DNA from: Nocardioides anomalus | Lineage (GTDB): Bacteria > Actinomycetota > Actinomycetes > Propionibacteriales > Nocardioidaceae | Length of the DNA stretch: 64,000 bases | NCBI RefSeq assembly: GCF_011046535.1 | Contig: NZ_CP049257.1 | Coordinates: 2,170,001 to 2,234,000, forward strand | Direction of reading: 5' to 3' | Part shown: positions 39,669-47,594 of the stretch, in pieces | Position numbering within the stretch: the first letter of the stretch is position 1 | How the letters are laid out: each line of letters opens with the position of its first letter | Position numbers and translations under genes: made by a program | The notes under the pieces: generated by a model | Database searches by the model: none | Told to the model about the DNA's origin: nothing | What the model saw: the letters and a program-made list of their open reading frames with translations, nothing else

Positions 39669-40787
39669 GTGACCCGTGGCGCGCGCGCAGACCGACCCGG
39701 ACGGGCCCGCACCGTGGCCAAGGTGCTGGCGGTGACCGTGCTCGCCCTCGTGCTGGTGACCGGGCTCGGCGTGACGTTCCTCTACCGCCACCTCAACGGC
39801 AACCTCGACGTCCAGCCGCTGGAGCCCGGGCAGCTCGGGCCACGGCCGACGATGCCCGACGTCGACGGGCCGCACGAGCCGGTGAACATCCTGGTCATGG
39901 GCGACGACAGCCGCGACTGCGCCGGCTGCGGCCTCGACCACGAGACCGGCGGCGGCTCGGACACCACGCTGCTGGTCCACCTCGCGGCCGACCGGCGCAC
40001 GGCGTACGCCGTCTCGATCCCGCGCGACTCCCTCGTCGACCGCCCCGACTGCGTGACCGACGACGGCGACGTGGTGCCGGGGGAGAGCGACGCCATGTGG
40101 AACGTGGCCTTCGCCGTCGGCGGGCCCGCCTGCACCCAGAAGCAGCTGGAGCACGCCACCGGCATCCGGGTCGACAGCTACGTGGTCGTCGACTTCGCGG
40201 GCTTCAAGGACATGGTCGACGCGGTCGGCGGTGTGGAGGTCTGCGTGCCCGAGCCGCTGCACAGCGACAAGGGCGACATCGACATCCCGGCCGGCACCCG
40301 CACCCTGGACGGGGACGACGCCCTGGACTACATCCGGATCCGCTACGGCGTCGGCGACGGCACCGACCTCGGCCGGATCCGTCGTCAGCAGGCGTTCCTG
40401 GCCTCGCTGGCCGGCCAGGTGCTGTCCCAGGGCACGCTCGCGCGGCCCGACCGGCTGCTGCGCTTCCTCGACGCCGCCACCAGATCGCTGCGCACCGACA
40501 TCCCGTCGATCAAGCAGCTCGCCGAGCTCGGCCTGCAGCTCAAGGACATCGGGCCCGACCACGTCCGCTTCCTCACCGTGCCCAACCAGCTCTCCACCCG
40601 CCAGGAGGGCCGCGTGGACTGGCTGCCCGCCGCCGACCAGCTGTGGGACCGGATCCGCCACGACCAGCCGTTGGGCTCGCTGCGCGACGGGTCGGTGTCG
40701 GTGGCGCCCGCTTCCGCTCCGCAGCCTTCGTCGGCCCCGACCTCGTCGCCCGACCCCGAGCTCGAGAACGCCGGGCTCTGCACCTGA
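39669..40787 (+). CDS. LytR-CpsA-Psr (LCP) family protein
   Basis: A 372-residue protein that should attach glycopolymers to peptidoglycan. A short basic N-terminus and one membrane segment (AKVLAVTVLALVLVTGLGVT) are followed by the outside LCP domain with VNILVMGDDSRD, SIPRDSLV, VVDFAGFKDMVDAVGG and the conserved Arg cluster YIRIRYGVGDGTDLGRIRRQ. A Pro/Ser-rich tail ends it. Extra Cys residues (DCAGCGLD, GPACTQ, VEVCVP) may form disulfides outside. The GTG at 39669 is the start. Confidence 0.9.
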   Translation: MTRGARADRPGRARTVAKVLAVTVLALVLVTGLGVTFLYRHLNGNLDVQPLEPGQLGPRPTMPDVDGPHEPVNILVMGDDSRDCAGCGLDHETGGGSDTTLLVHLAADRRTAYAVSIPRDSLVDRPDCVTDDGDVVPGESDAMWNVAFAVGGPACTQKQLEHATGIRVDSYVVVDFAGFKDMVDAVGGVEVCVPEPLHSDKGDIDIPAGTRTLDGDDALDYIRIRYGVGDGTDLGRIRRQQAFLASLAGQVLSQGTLARPDRLLRFLDAATRSLRTDIPSIKQLAELGLQLKDIGPDHVRFLTVPNQLSTRQEGRVDWLPAADQLWDRIRHDQPLGSLRDGSVSVAPASAPQPSSAPTSSPDPELENAGLCT

Positions 40788-40810
40788 GCGATCTCTCGTA
40801 GCCTGCGTCC

Positions 40811-41179
40811 GTGCCCCGCGTGCTGGTCATCGGCCTGGACCCGTACCGCGTGCCCGGCCCCTGGGACCCCGAGCCCGTCGCGTCGGCGCTGCGCCGGGCC
40901 TCGGCCGCGTTCGCCGCCGCCGGCATCGAGGCCACCGACTGCCTGGTCGGGCTGGACGGCTCCGACGACGTCCCTCAGGTCGTCGCCGCGGCCCTGGGCG
41001 ACGGCGCGTACGACGTCGTGCTGGTCGGCGGCGGGATCCGCCACGACCCGGACCGGCTCGAGCTGTTCGAGGAGGTCGTCAACCTGGTGCACCGGCTCCA
41101 GCCCGGTGCGGCCATCGCGTTCAACCGTCGCCCCGAGGACGTGGTCGAGGCGGTGCAGCGCCGGCTGGAGCTCGGCTAG
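40811..41179 (+). CDS. Small Rossmann-like hypothetical protein
   Basis: A 122-residue protein with alternating strands and helices (PRVLVIGLDPYRVPGPWDPE, DVVLVGGGIRHDPDRLEL), like a small flavodoxin/Rossmann-type fold. I do not recognise the family. It has no signal peptide. It is 23 bases after the LCP gene and ends overlapping the stop of the convergent monooxygenase gene. Codon use is like its neighbours. Confidence 0.7.
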   Translation: MPRVLVIGLDPYRVPGPWDPEPVASALRRASAAFAAAGIEATDCLVGLDGSDDVPQVVAAALGDGAYDVVLVGGGIRHDPDRLELFEEVVNLVHRLQPGAAIAFNRRPEDVVEAVQRRLELG

Positions 41180-41475
41180 CCCGGCAGCTTGTCGGCGAGG
41201 AGGTCGATCTTCTCGACCTGGGGCTCGGAGAACAGGACGCCGGTGTTGGGTCCGAGCGCCTGGCCCACGCCGCCGGCCAGGTGCGCGTCCCGGGCGTCGT
41301 CGTCGGGGAAGACGTCGAACACGCCGAACGTCGAGGGGCCGAGCTGCAGGGCGAACCAGGCCGTGGTGCCCGGCTCGTCGAGCACGATCGAGCGGGCCTC
41401 GGTCAGGAACTCAGCCAGGTCGGCTTCCTTGCCCGGCAGCGCCTCGAGACGGACGAGCAGCGCTTTGGTCACCAT
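41176..41475 (-). CDS. ABM-domain putative quinol monooxygenase
   Basis: A 99-residue dimeric ferredoxin-like fold protein: KALLVRLEALPGKEADLAEFL, EPGTTAWFALQLGPSTFGVFD and FPDDDARDAHLAGG. This is the antibiotic biosynthesis monooxygenase (ABM) pattern, also found in the YgiN group of quinol monooxygenases. No cofactor motif is expected. The substrate is unknown. Start is ATG 41475. Confidence 0.85.
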   Translation of the reverse strand: MVTKALLVRLEALPGKEADLAEFLTEARSIVLDEPGTTAWFALQLGPSTFGVFDVFPDDDARDAHLAGGVGQALGPNTGVLFSEPQVEKIDLLADKLPG

Positions 41476-41616
41476 CAGTCGGACTCCTGGATCTCGTGGG
41501 TCGCCCGTCGTGGGCCGTGTCCCGGTTCATGGTTCTCAGGTCGAGGTCGCACCGGCATCCCGCGAACGGGTGCTCCTCCTGTCGGTCCTGGCCCACCGTC
41601 GAACAATGCCGATAAG

Positions 41617-41629
41617 TGACATTATGTCA
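41617..41629. promoter_or_regulatory. Perfect 13-base palindrome in the 41.5 kb gap
   Basis: TGACATTATGTCA has two perfect 6-base arms around one base and stands out as AT-rich in this GC-rich window. It lies in the gap between the ABM gene start (41475) and the DHFR-like gene end (41664), 142 bases upstream of the ABM gene, which it could control. No regulator can be assigned. Confidence 0.45.
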
Positions 41630-41643
41630 GACAACGTGGTTCG

Positions 41644-41665
41644 GAGCCCCGATCAGGCGGGGCTC
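41644..41665 (-). terminator. Hairpin at the end of the DHFR-like gene
   Basis: GAGCCCCG and CGGGGCTC form a perfect 8-base stem with a 6-base loop directly at the stop codon of the DHFR-like gene. No T-run follows, so it is a GC-rich terminator type. Confidence 0.6.
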
Positions 41666-42239
41666 AGCGCTCCCCGCCCAGGACGTCGTACCGGGTCAGC
41701 ACGATCCCCTCGGCGAACGTCCTCGTCTCCAGCAGCGTGAGCGACAGCTCCCGCTCGAGCGGCGGGAGGTACGGCGTGCCGCCGCCGATGACGGCCGGGT
41801 GCGTGACGACGACGAGCTCGTCGACCAGGCCGGCCCGGACGGCCGCGCCGGCCAGCGTCGCGCCGACGACGTCCATCGGCCCGCCGTCGCCCGTCTTGAG
41901 CCGCCGGATCTCCTCGAGCGGATCGCCGGTGACCAGCCGGGCCTGGTGGTCGTCGATCGGGACGGACGTCGTGGCGAAGACGACCTTGGGCATGCGGCGC
42001 CAGCGCTCGGCGTACGCCGCGTGGGCCGCGGTGACGCCGGGCTGCTGGTCGGCGGTGGGCCAGTGGGCGCTCATGGCCTCCCAGACCCTGCGTCCGTAGA
42101 GCGCCAGCTCCGTGGCGCCCACCCGGTCCGACCACCACTGGAACAGCTCGTCGCTGGGCGTGCCCCAGCTGAGGTCGTCGTCGGGGCCGGCGGTGTAGCC
42201 GTCCAGGCTCACGTTCATGGCGTAGGCGAGTCTGCGCAC
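41664..42239 (-). CDS. Dihydrofolate reductase-like (RibD C-terminal) protein
   Basis: A 191-residue member of the RibD/DHFR reductase family: RRLAYAMNVSLDGYTAGPDD at the start, ELALYGRRVWEAM, and VVTHPAVIGGGTPYLPPLE near the end, which are typical of the YyaP/YwjB group. These bind NADPH but the substrate is unknown. I prefer GTG 42239 because it starts at the family's usual RRL(A/T)YAMNVS; ATG 42272 would leave only 20 bases to the divergent MFS gene. Confidence 0.85.
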   Translation of the reverse strand: MRRLAYAMNVSLDGYTAGPDDDLSWGTPSDELFQWWSDRVGATELALYGRRVWEAMSAHWPTADQQPGVTAAHAAYAERWRRMPKVVFATTSVPIDDHQARLVTGDPLEEIRRLKTGDGGPMDVVGATLAGAAVRAGLVDELVVVTHPAVIGGGTPYLPPLERELSLTLLETRTFAEGIVLTRYDVLGGER

Positions 42240-42292
42240 GGCGGGCAGACCGGCGCGGGGCGGCGGACTCATCGGTGGCGGAGAATGGCGTC

Positions 42293-43585
42293 GTGACCTC
42301 GGGGCCGACGGCGGACTTCCCCACCGCCGCGTTCACGCGCTTCTGGGTGGCCGAGACGGTCTCGTCGTTCGGCACCTACGTCACCCTGCTCGCGCTGCAG
42401 ACGGTCGTCGTGCTGACCCTCGACGGCACGGCGCAGGACGTCGGCTGGCTGAACTCGGCGCGGTGGCTGCCCTACCTGGTGCTCGGGCTGGTGGTCGGCG
42501 CACTGGTGGACCGCCGGCGCCGGCGCCCGCTGCTGGTGGGCACCGACCTGGCCAGCGCGGCGCTGCTGTGCCTCATCCCGGTGGCCTGGGCGCTCGACGT
42601 GCTGTCGCTCCCCCTGCTGTGCGGGATCGTCGCGGTGTACGGCGCGGCGACGCTCGTCAACGGGGCGGCGTCGATGTCGATCGTCCCGAGGCTGGTGCCG
42701 CGGGCGCACCTGCAGCGGGCGCACGCGCGCATCGACGGCGCGGACGCGGTGGCACAGACGGCCGGACCGGCGCTGGCGGGGCTGCTCGTCAAGGTGGTCG
42801 GTGCGCCGCTGGCGGTGCTGGTGGACGCGGCGACCTACCTGTTCTCGGCGCTGGCGATGAGCATGGTGGCGGTCGAGGAGCCGACGGCCCAGCGGACCGG
42901 GCGGCCCCGGCTGCGCGAGGAGATGCGCGACGGGGTCCGGTGGGTCTACCGCGGGTCGGGGCTCGCGACGCTGGCGGCGGCGACGCACCTGTGGTTCGCG
43001 GCCAACGCCGTGCTGGGCGCGGTGCTGGCGCCGTACGCCCTGCTCACCCTGGGCCTGACTCCCCTGCAGCTCGGTCTGGCCACGGCCGTCGCCGGGGTGG
43101 GCGGCGTGGTGGGCGCGACGACGAGCTCGGCGGGCGGTCGCCGGCTCGGGACGGGCGGCGCGGTGATCGCGGCACACGCCGCGACGACGGTGGGCGTGGT
43201 GGTGATGGCCCTGGCCGGCGTCGGCACGAGCGGCTGGGTCGCCACGGCGGTCCTGGGGCTCGGACAGGGCTGTCACGGGTTCGCGATCGGGTTCGGCAAC
43301 TCCCACGAGATGACCTACCGCCAGGCGCTGACGCCCGACGCGCTCCAGGCCCGGACCAACACCACCATGCGCGCGGCCAACCGGGCCGTCATCGTGGTGG
43401 TCGCTCCCCTGGGCGGCCTGCTCGCCGTCCAGATCGGCAACCGCGGCGCGCTCGCCGTCGCCGCCGGCGTCTTCGCGGTGGTCGTGGTCTGGCTGGCCGC
43501 GTCCCCGTTCCGCACCGCCGATGCGATGACGGCTCAGCCGCCGAACCCGCCGAACCCGACCTCGTTCCCGTCGGGGTCGCGGTAG
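42293..43585 (+). CDS. MFS exporter of the MFS_3 type
   Basis: A 430-residue transporter with about eleven to twelve membrane segments. The N-terminus FTRFWVAETVSSFGTYVTLLAL and the motif GALVDRRRRRPLLVGTDL after segment 2 are typical of MFS_3 exporters (EntS/MdtG-like), which expel siderophores or drugs. The last 50 bases overlap the convergent SRPBCC-VOC gene. GTG 42293 is used; it is divergent from the DHFR-like gene. Confidence 0.88.
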   Translation: MTSGPTADFPTAAFTRFWVAETVSSFGTYVTLLALQTVVVLTLDGTAQDVGWLNSARWLPYLVLGLVVGALVDRRRRRPLLVGTDLASAALLCLIPVAWALDVLSLPLLCGIVAVYGAATLVNGAASMSIVPRLVPRAHLQRAHARIDGADAVAQTAGPALAGLLVKVVGAPLAVLVDAATYLFSALAMSMVAVEEPTAQRTGRPRLREEMRDGVRWVYRGSGLATLAAATHLWFAANAVLGAVLAPYALLTLGLTPLQLGLATAVAGVGGVVGATTSSAGGRRLGTGGAVIAAHAATTVGVVVMALAGVGTSGWVATAVLGLGQGCHGFAIGFGNSHEMTYRQALTPDALQARTNTTMRAANRAVIVVVAPLGGLLAVQIGNRGALAVAAGVFAVVVVWLAASPFRTADAMTAQPPNPPNPTSFPSGSR

Positions 43586-44319
43586 GTCACCTTGCGCACG
43601 CCGTTGTCGTAGGTCTCGTCGAGGTCCGGCTCGAGCCCGCGCGACGAGGCGCCGGCGACGAGGTCGGACAGGTCGTCGACGAAGAGTGTGACCAACCCGT
43701 GCCCGGCGTGCGCGGGCCGGCGCTCGACGTACACCGAGCGGCCGGGCGCGACCTCCCAGACCGCCTCGTCGTCGTCCGGGAGCATCGACGGCGGCGTGCC
43801 GAAGAGCCGCTCGTACCACGCCACGGCCGCGGGCAGGTCACGCACCGAGAGCCCGGCGAACAGCGCCGGCAGCCCGGCGCGGGTCTCGGCGGCCGCGGCC
43901 AACCGGTCCAGCGACGCCTGCAGCGCCGCGGACGTCGTCGCGCGGGCCCGCTCCAGGCGCGCCGGGTCGTCCAGCGCGGTCCAGTCGTAGGTGTGGGTGA
44001 CCCGGGTCCGACCGTCGGTCAGCGGCTCGAGCTCCCAGCGCCACAGGTGCCCCGGAGGGGTGGCTCCCGGCTCGGCCGGACGCCAGGCGATGAGCCGGCC
44101 CTCGTCGAACTCGACGACGTGGTTCTCGCGGACGGCGCCGCGCAGCAGCGTCATCGTGAACACGTCGCCGACGCCACGGACCCGCTGCCCGGTCTCGGCC
44201 GAGCCGAGGTTGTCGTTGCCGTCCCAGCCGGGCTGCTGGGCGGGGTCGGCGACGAGGGCGAAGACCACGTCGGCGGGCGCGGCGACGATCCGGCTGGCGC
44301 TCACGACCTCGGACGACAC
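43534..44319 (-). CDS. SRPBCC-VOC fusion protein
   Basis: A 261-residue protein of two ligand-binding domains. Residues 1-145 are a START/SRPBCC domain (ASRIVAAPADVVFALVADPA, RWELEPLTDGRTRVTHTYDW). Residues about 155-261 are a VOC domain (LFAGLSVRDLPAAVAWYERL, VTYRDPDGNEVGFGG). Both halves are usually separate proteins. The ligand is unknown. GTG 44319 matches the usual SRPBCC start, but GTG 44352 would overlap the previous stop in GTGA form and is possible. Confidence 0.85.
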   Translation of the reverse strand: MSSEVVSASRIVAAPADVVFALVADPAQQPGWDGNDNLGSAETGQRVRGVGDVFTMTLLRGAVRENHVVEFDEGRLIAWRPAEPGATPPGHLWRWELEPLTDGRTRVTHTYDWTALDDPARLERARATTSAALQASLDRLAAAAETRAGLPALFAGLSVRDLPAAVAWYERLFGTPPSMLPDDDEAVWEVAPGRSVYVERRPAHAGHGLVTLFVDDLSDLVAGASSRGLEPDLDETYDNGVRKVTYRDPDGNEVGFGGFGG

Positions 44320-44348
44320 CGCCCCAGTCTGACGCTCGAGGACCGGGA

Positions 44349-45719
44349 TCACGGCAGCGGCGCCGGGCCCACGTTCTGCGTGTGCTGCTCGAGGTCGCGG
44401 TGGGCCTGGGCCACCCAGTCGTCGGTGGCGCGGAAGTCCTTGACCACTGCGCGCAGGTGCGCGGCCGCGGTCGAGACCTTCCAGCTGGTCGAGGTGAGCT
44501 GGGCCTGCACCTCGGCGACGTACGCCGCGAAGTCGGCGTACGGGTCCTGGCCGACCCCGGAGGTCCGCACGAACGGCGCGGGGTTGAGGCTGCCGTCGAG
44601 GAAGTGGTGGGCGAGGTCGAAGCCCGAGGCGATGCCCGGCAGCGTGACGTCGGCCAGGTCGTCGAGCACGGAGTACTCCACGTCGATCGACAGCAGTGCC
44701 CGCGGGTCGTCCTGGTCCAGGATGGCCGGACGTGCACTGTCGCTGAGGGCGTAGGTGTACGGGTCTCCGTGGACGGCGGCCATCGCGTCACGGCAGCCGG
44801 CGGCGACCGCGTTCTCGCCCCGGACGATCACGTCGTTGAGGTCGTCGAGGGCCTTGGTCACGTTGTCGCACACCGCCTGCGGCGAGTCGCCGCCGAGCGG
44901 CAGCGGGTCGGTGTCGGCGCCGAGGTGGTCGGCGAAGGTCGACAGCGAGCCGGCCGCGCCGCTGATCGTGCCCAGCACGGCCGAGGCCGGGCTCGGGACC
45001 AGGGCGAGGGCTCCCGCCACCTCCGAGAGGTAGCCGAGCCACGCCAGGCTCCCCTCGCCGTGCCCGCCCGGGTAGGCACCCTGGAAGGCGTTCACCGCCT
45101 CCTTGATCGTGCGGTCCAGGTTGGTCCGGGCCACCCGCCAGACCAGCTGCTCCATCTGCACGGCGTACGCCGCGACGAGGGCCGCAGCGCCCTGGGCCTG
45201 GCTGGTGTACGGGATGCGCGAGGCGATTTCGTGGTTGAACGCGATCATCGCGCTGCCGCCGAGGCCGCCGATCTCGCCGGTGAGGACCTGGATGTTGCCC
45301 GAGAACTCCGCGGCGTGCCGCGAGGCGTCGGTGGAGTACTCGTCCTGCTTCGGCGACAGGCTGAGCTGGCTCGCCGCCTGGTAGATCGCCTCGCGCAGCG
45401 ACTCGAAGTCGGCCGGCTCCGGGAGCAGCGCCTCCCACTTCGTCCACAGCGCGGGGATCTTGGTCGACCACTCCGACCAGGACTTCTGGGGGTCGAAGCC
45501 GTTGAGCGAGCCCTCGTGGGTCGGCTCGCCGCCGGCTACCGAGGTGACCATGCCCTGGCGGTCGATCCAGCAGCTGAGGTCGGGCCAGTACCAGAACTCC
45601 CCCGCCTCCACCGGCGCCAGTCCGTGGCACCGCGCATCGGAGTCGACGGCTCCGCGGATCATGGGGTGCCAGGCCTCGAGGATGCTGCTGTCGTAGTCGT
45701 AGCTGTCACCAGACGGCAT
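44349..45719 (-). CDS. Large helical protein of unknown function
   Basis: A 456-residue protein that I do not recognise. It begins MPSGDSYDYDSSILEAWHPM with a Trp/Tyr/Cys-rich patch (GEFWYWPDLSCWIDRQG), then long helices with Trp residues (KSWSEWSTKIPALWTKWEALL) and a helical C-terminus (AAAHLRAVVKDFRATDDWVA). The mid-part is Ala/Gly-rich. There is no signal peptide or membrane segment. The helical Trp pattern recalls type VII secretion substrates, but no such system is present and this is only a guess. AGGAGA upstream supports ATG 45719. It ends next to the SRPBCC-VOC gene. Confidence 0.75.
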   Translation of the reverse strand: MPSGDSYDYDSSILEAWHPMIRGAVDSDARCHGLAPVEAGEFWYWPDLSCWIDRQGMVTSVAGGEPTHEGSLNGFDPQKSWSEWSTKIPALWTKWEALLPEPADFESLREAIYQAASQLSLSPKQDEYSTDASRHAAEFSGNIQVLTGEIGGLGGSAMIAFNHEIASRIPYTSQAQGAAALVAAYAVQMEQLVWRVARTNLDRTIKEAVNAFQGAYPGGHGEGSLAWLGYLSEVAGALALVPSPASAVLGTISGAAGSLSTFADHLGADTDPLPLGGDSPQAVCDNVTKALDDLNDVIVRGENAVAAGCRDAMAAVHGDPYTYALSDSARPAILDQDDPRALLSIDVEYSVLDDLADVTLPGIASGFDLAHHFLDGSLNPAPFVRTSGVGQDPYADFAAYVAEVQAQLTSTSWKVSTAAAHLRAVVKDFRATDDWVAQAHRDLEQHTQNVGPAPLP

Positions 45720-45784
45720 GGGCGTCTCCTGTTCCCGAGAAGTGGTCAGTTCCTTGGGACGCCGGCCCGCGACGGCGGGTTCCG

Positions 45785-46363
45785 TCAGAGCACGCCGGAC
45801 CCCTCGAGGACCAGGACCACGCCGAATACGAAGAACGCCACCGCGGCGCCGTACTTGATGAAGCGCTCCGGCAGCCGCCGGCCCAGCGCGATGCCGGCCA
45901 GGATGGCCAGGGCGTCGGCGGCGACCATGCCGAGCGTCGAGCCGAGCCAGGTGCCGAACCAGCCCTCGCGCGTGGCCAGGGTGATGGTGGCCAGCATGGT
46001 CTTGTCCCCCAGCTCGGCCAGGAAGAACGCCGTCCCGACGGCGAGCACCGACCACCCCGTGCTGCGGCGGGCCTTGTCGGCCTCGTCGTCGGTCAGCTCG
46101 TCGCCGCGCAGCGTCCAGAGGCCGAAGACGATGAAGGCGATGCCGGCGATGACCGAGATCAGCCCCTGCTGGTCGGCGAAGCCCTCCCCCACGGCCGCGC
46201 CGATGGCGACCGACGCGAGGTGCACAATCGCGGTGGCCGCGGTGATGCCGATGAGGACGTCGCGAGCGCGGTAGCGGGTCGCGAAGGTCATCGCCATCAG
46301 CTGGCTCTTGTCGCCGAGCTCGGCGACGAAGATGACGGCGGTGCTGAGCAGGAAGGCGTACAC
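45785..46363 (-). CDS. GDT1/UPF0016 (TMEM165-like) manganese transporter
   Basis: A 192-residue membrane protein with six hydrophobic segments and the two family motifs E-x-G-D-K-(S/T): VAELGDKSQLMAM near residue 16 and LAELGDKTMLATI near 115. Members in bacteria and eukaryotes move Mn2+ or Ca2+; bacterial ones export manganese. The charged central loop (RGDELTDDEADKARR) joins the repeats. The start GTG 46363 follows GGAGGAG. A yybP-ykoY manganese riboswitch in the leader supports Mn2+ as the substrate. Confidence 0.9.
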   Translation of the reverse strand: MYAFLLSTAVIFVAELGDKSQLMAMTFATRYRARDVLIGITAATAIVHLASVAIGAAVGEGFADQQGLISVIAGIAFIVFGLWTLRGDELTDDEADKARRSTGWSVLAVGTAFFLAELGDKTMLATITLATREGWFGTWLGSTLGMVAADALAILAGIALGRRLPERFIKYGAAVAFFVFGVVLVLEGSGVL

Positions 46364-46366
46364 GGT

Positions 46367-46393
46367 GCTCCTCCGGCGCACCGGCCGAGGAGC
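46367..46393 (-). promoter_or_regulatory. Hairpin hiding the GDT1 ribosome binding site
   Basis: In the minus strand, GCTCCTC (46393-46387) can pair with GAGGAGC (46373-46367), which contains the ribosome binding site of the transporter gene; the stem extends by GGC/GCC. The folded form would block translation start. It fits the switching arm of the riboswitch upstream. Confidence 0.65.
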
Positions 46394-46453
46394 CACGCTG
46401 GACGCGCCCTTCGACCAGGCGCGCCACGGTCCACTAGGGGGCGGGGTGGGCTG

Positions 46454-46557
46454 CTGGTCGAAAGTCTCGTCCGCCGCAGCGAGCTGCGACCCGTCGCACC
46501 GGGCCCGGGGGCCAGCGTGTCGACACGACGGTGAGGGGACTACTCCCTTTCGCCCAC
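46454..46557 (-). ncRNA. yybP-ykoY manganese riboswitch
   Basis: The minus-strand leader of the GDT1 gene has the family's hallmark near its 5' end, GCGAAAGGGAGTAG, and near its 3' end GACGAGACTTTCG, which pair through CGAAAG/CTTTCG as the closing helix P1. Between them are two GC-rich arms, as in the known Mn2+ aptamer. The P1 3' strand also matches a downstream segment (46408-46418, complementary over 9 bases), giving two exclusive folds. Family and ligand from memory; fold drawn by hand. Confidence 0.82.
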
Positions 46558-46614
46558 GACCATAGTTGAAACGGCAACGGGAGGCCAGCCGGTGCGGTCT
46601 GCCAGGCTGGGACG

Positions 46615-47304
46615 GTGCTCGTCGCGGTGGTGCTCTACGACCGGATGACCGCCCTGGACGCGGTCGGTCCGCTGGAGGTGCTGCGCTTCCTGCCCGAGGT
46701 GCGCATCGAGCTGGTCGCCGAGGCCGCGGGGCCGGTCCGCACCGACTCACCGCTCACGCTCACCGCCACCACGTCGTACGACGCGTGCCCGGCCCCGGAC
46801 GTCGTCGTCGTGCCCGGCGGACCGGGCACCGCCGAGGCCCTCGGCTCGCCGCTGGTGCCGTGGCTGCGGCAGGTGCACGCGGGCACCACGTGGACGACCT
46901 CGGTCTGCTCGGGCTCGCTCCTGCTGGCCCACGCCGGTCTCCTCGAGGGCGCGCCCGCGGCGTCGCACTTCGCCGTCCTCGACCTGCTCCCCCACCTCGG
47001 CGCGGCGGCGTCGACCGAGCGTGTCGTGGTCGACGAGCAGCACCACGTGATGACGGCGGCCGGCGTCTCGTCGGGGCTCGACATGGCGCTGCTGCTGGCC
47101 GAGCACCTCTCGGACCGCACGACGGCCGAGGCCGTCCAGCTGGTCGTGGAGTACGACCCCCGGCCCCACGTCGACGCCGGCACCCTGGCCAAGGCGTCAC
47201 CCGAGGTGGTGGCCCGCGCCGTGGAGCTCGGCCGCCCGCACGGTGCGGTCCCCGAGTCCTTCGCGGCGCCGCTCAGCGGCCCGAGCGCACCCGCCCCACG
47301 ATGA
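46615..47304 (+). CDS. DJ-1/PfpI-family protein
   Basis: A 229-residue flavodoxin-like amidotransferase-fold protein: VVLYDRMTALDAVGPLEVLR, DVVVVPGGPGTAEAL, and the nucleophile elbow TSVCSGSLLLAHAGLLEG with the active Cys. GVSSGLDMALLLAEHL and LVVEYDP near the end are typical of the ThiJ/isonitrile-hydratase-like group. The AraC-type DNA-binding tail found in some relatives is missing. Substrate unknown. GTG 46615 starts it, divergent from the riboswitch leader. Confidence 0.9.
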   Translation: MLVAVVLYDRMTALDAVGPLEVLRFLPEVRIELVAEAAGPVRTDSPLTLTATTSYDACPAPDVVVVPGGPGTAEALGSPLVPWLRQVHAGTTWTTSVCSGSLLLAHAGLLEGAPAASHFAVLDLLPHLGAAASTERVVVDEQHHVMTAAGVSSGLDMALLLAEHLSDRTTAEAVQLVVEYDPRPHVDAGTLAKASPEVVARAVELGRPHGAVPESFAAPLSGPSAPAPR

Positions 47305-47572
47305 CCTCGAGCTTGGCGCGCTCGTCGACCTCGAAGCGGACCGGCACGACCAGGCCGGTGCGCGCGGCCCGCACGGTGAGGGCCGTGCCGACCGGTGAGG
47401 GGTGCTCGACCAGCCCGAACTCGGTGACCATCGAGGTGTGGAACCGCTCGGAGCCGGTCTCGTGGAAGACCTCCAGGACCGGCCCGGCCAGTCGCACCAC
47501 CACGGCCTGACCGCTCGCCCCGTCGGCGCCGCCCAGGACCCCGCCCCGCGCCTCGAGCGCGTCGTCCACCAC
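47273..47572 (-). CDS. Small hypothetical protein
   Basis: A 99-residue protein with a beta-rich pattern (QAVVVRLAGPVLEVFHETGS, LTVRAARTGLVVPVRFEVDE). No family recognised, no signal or membrane segment. Its 3' end overlaps the convergent DJ-1 gene by 32 bases, and its start is 22 bases from the divergent YdeI-like gene. Real gene status rests on codon pattern and the gap it fills. Confidence 0.6.
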   Translation of the reverse strand: MVDDALEARGGVLGGADGASGQAVVVRLAGPVLEVFHETGSERFHTSMVTEFGLVEHPSPVGTALTVRAARTGLVVPVRFEVDERAKLEVIVGRVRSGR

Positions 47573-47594
47573 GGGGGCAGGCTAGCGTCGGGGT

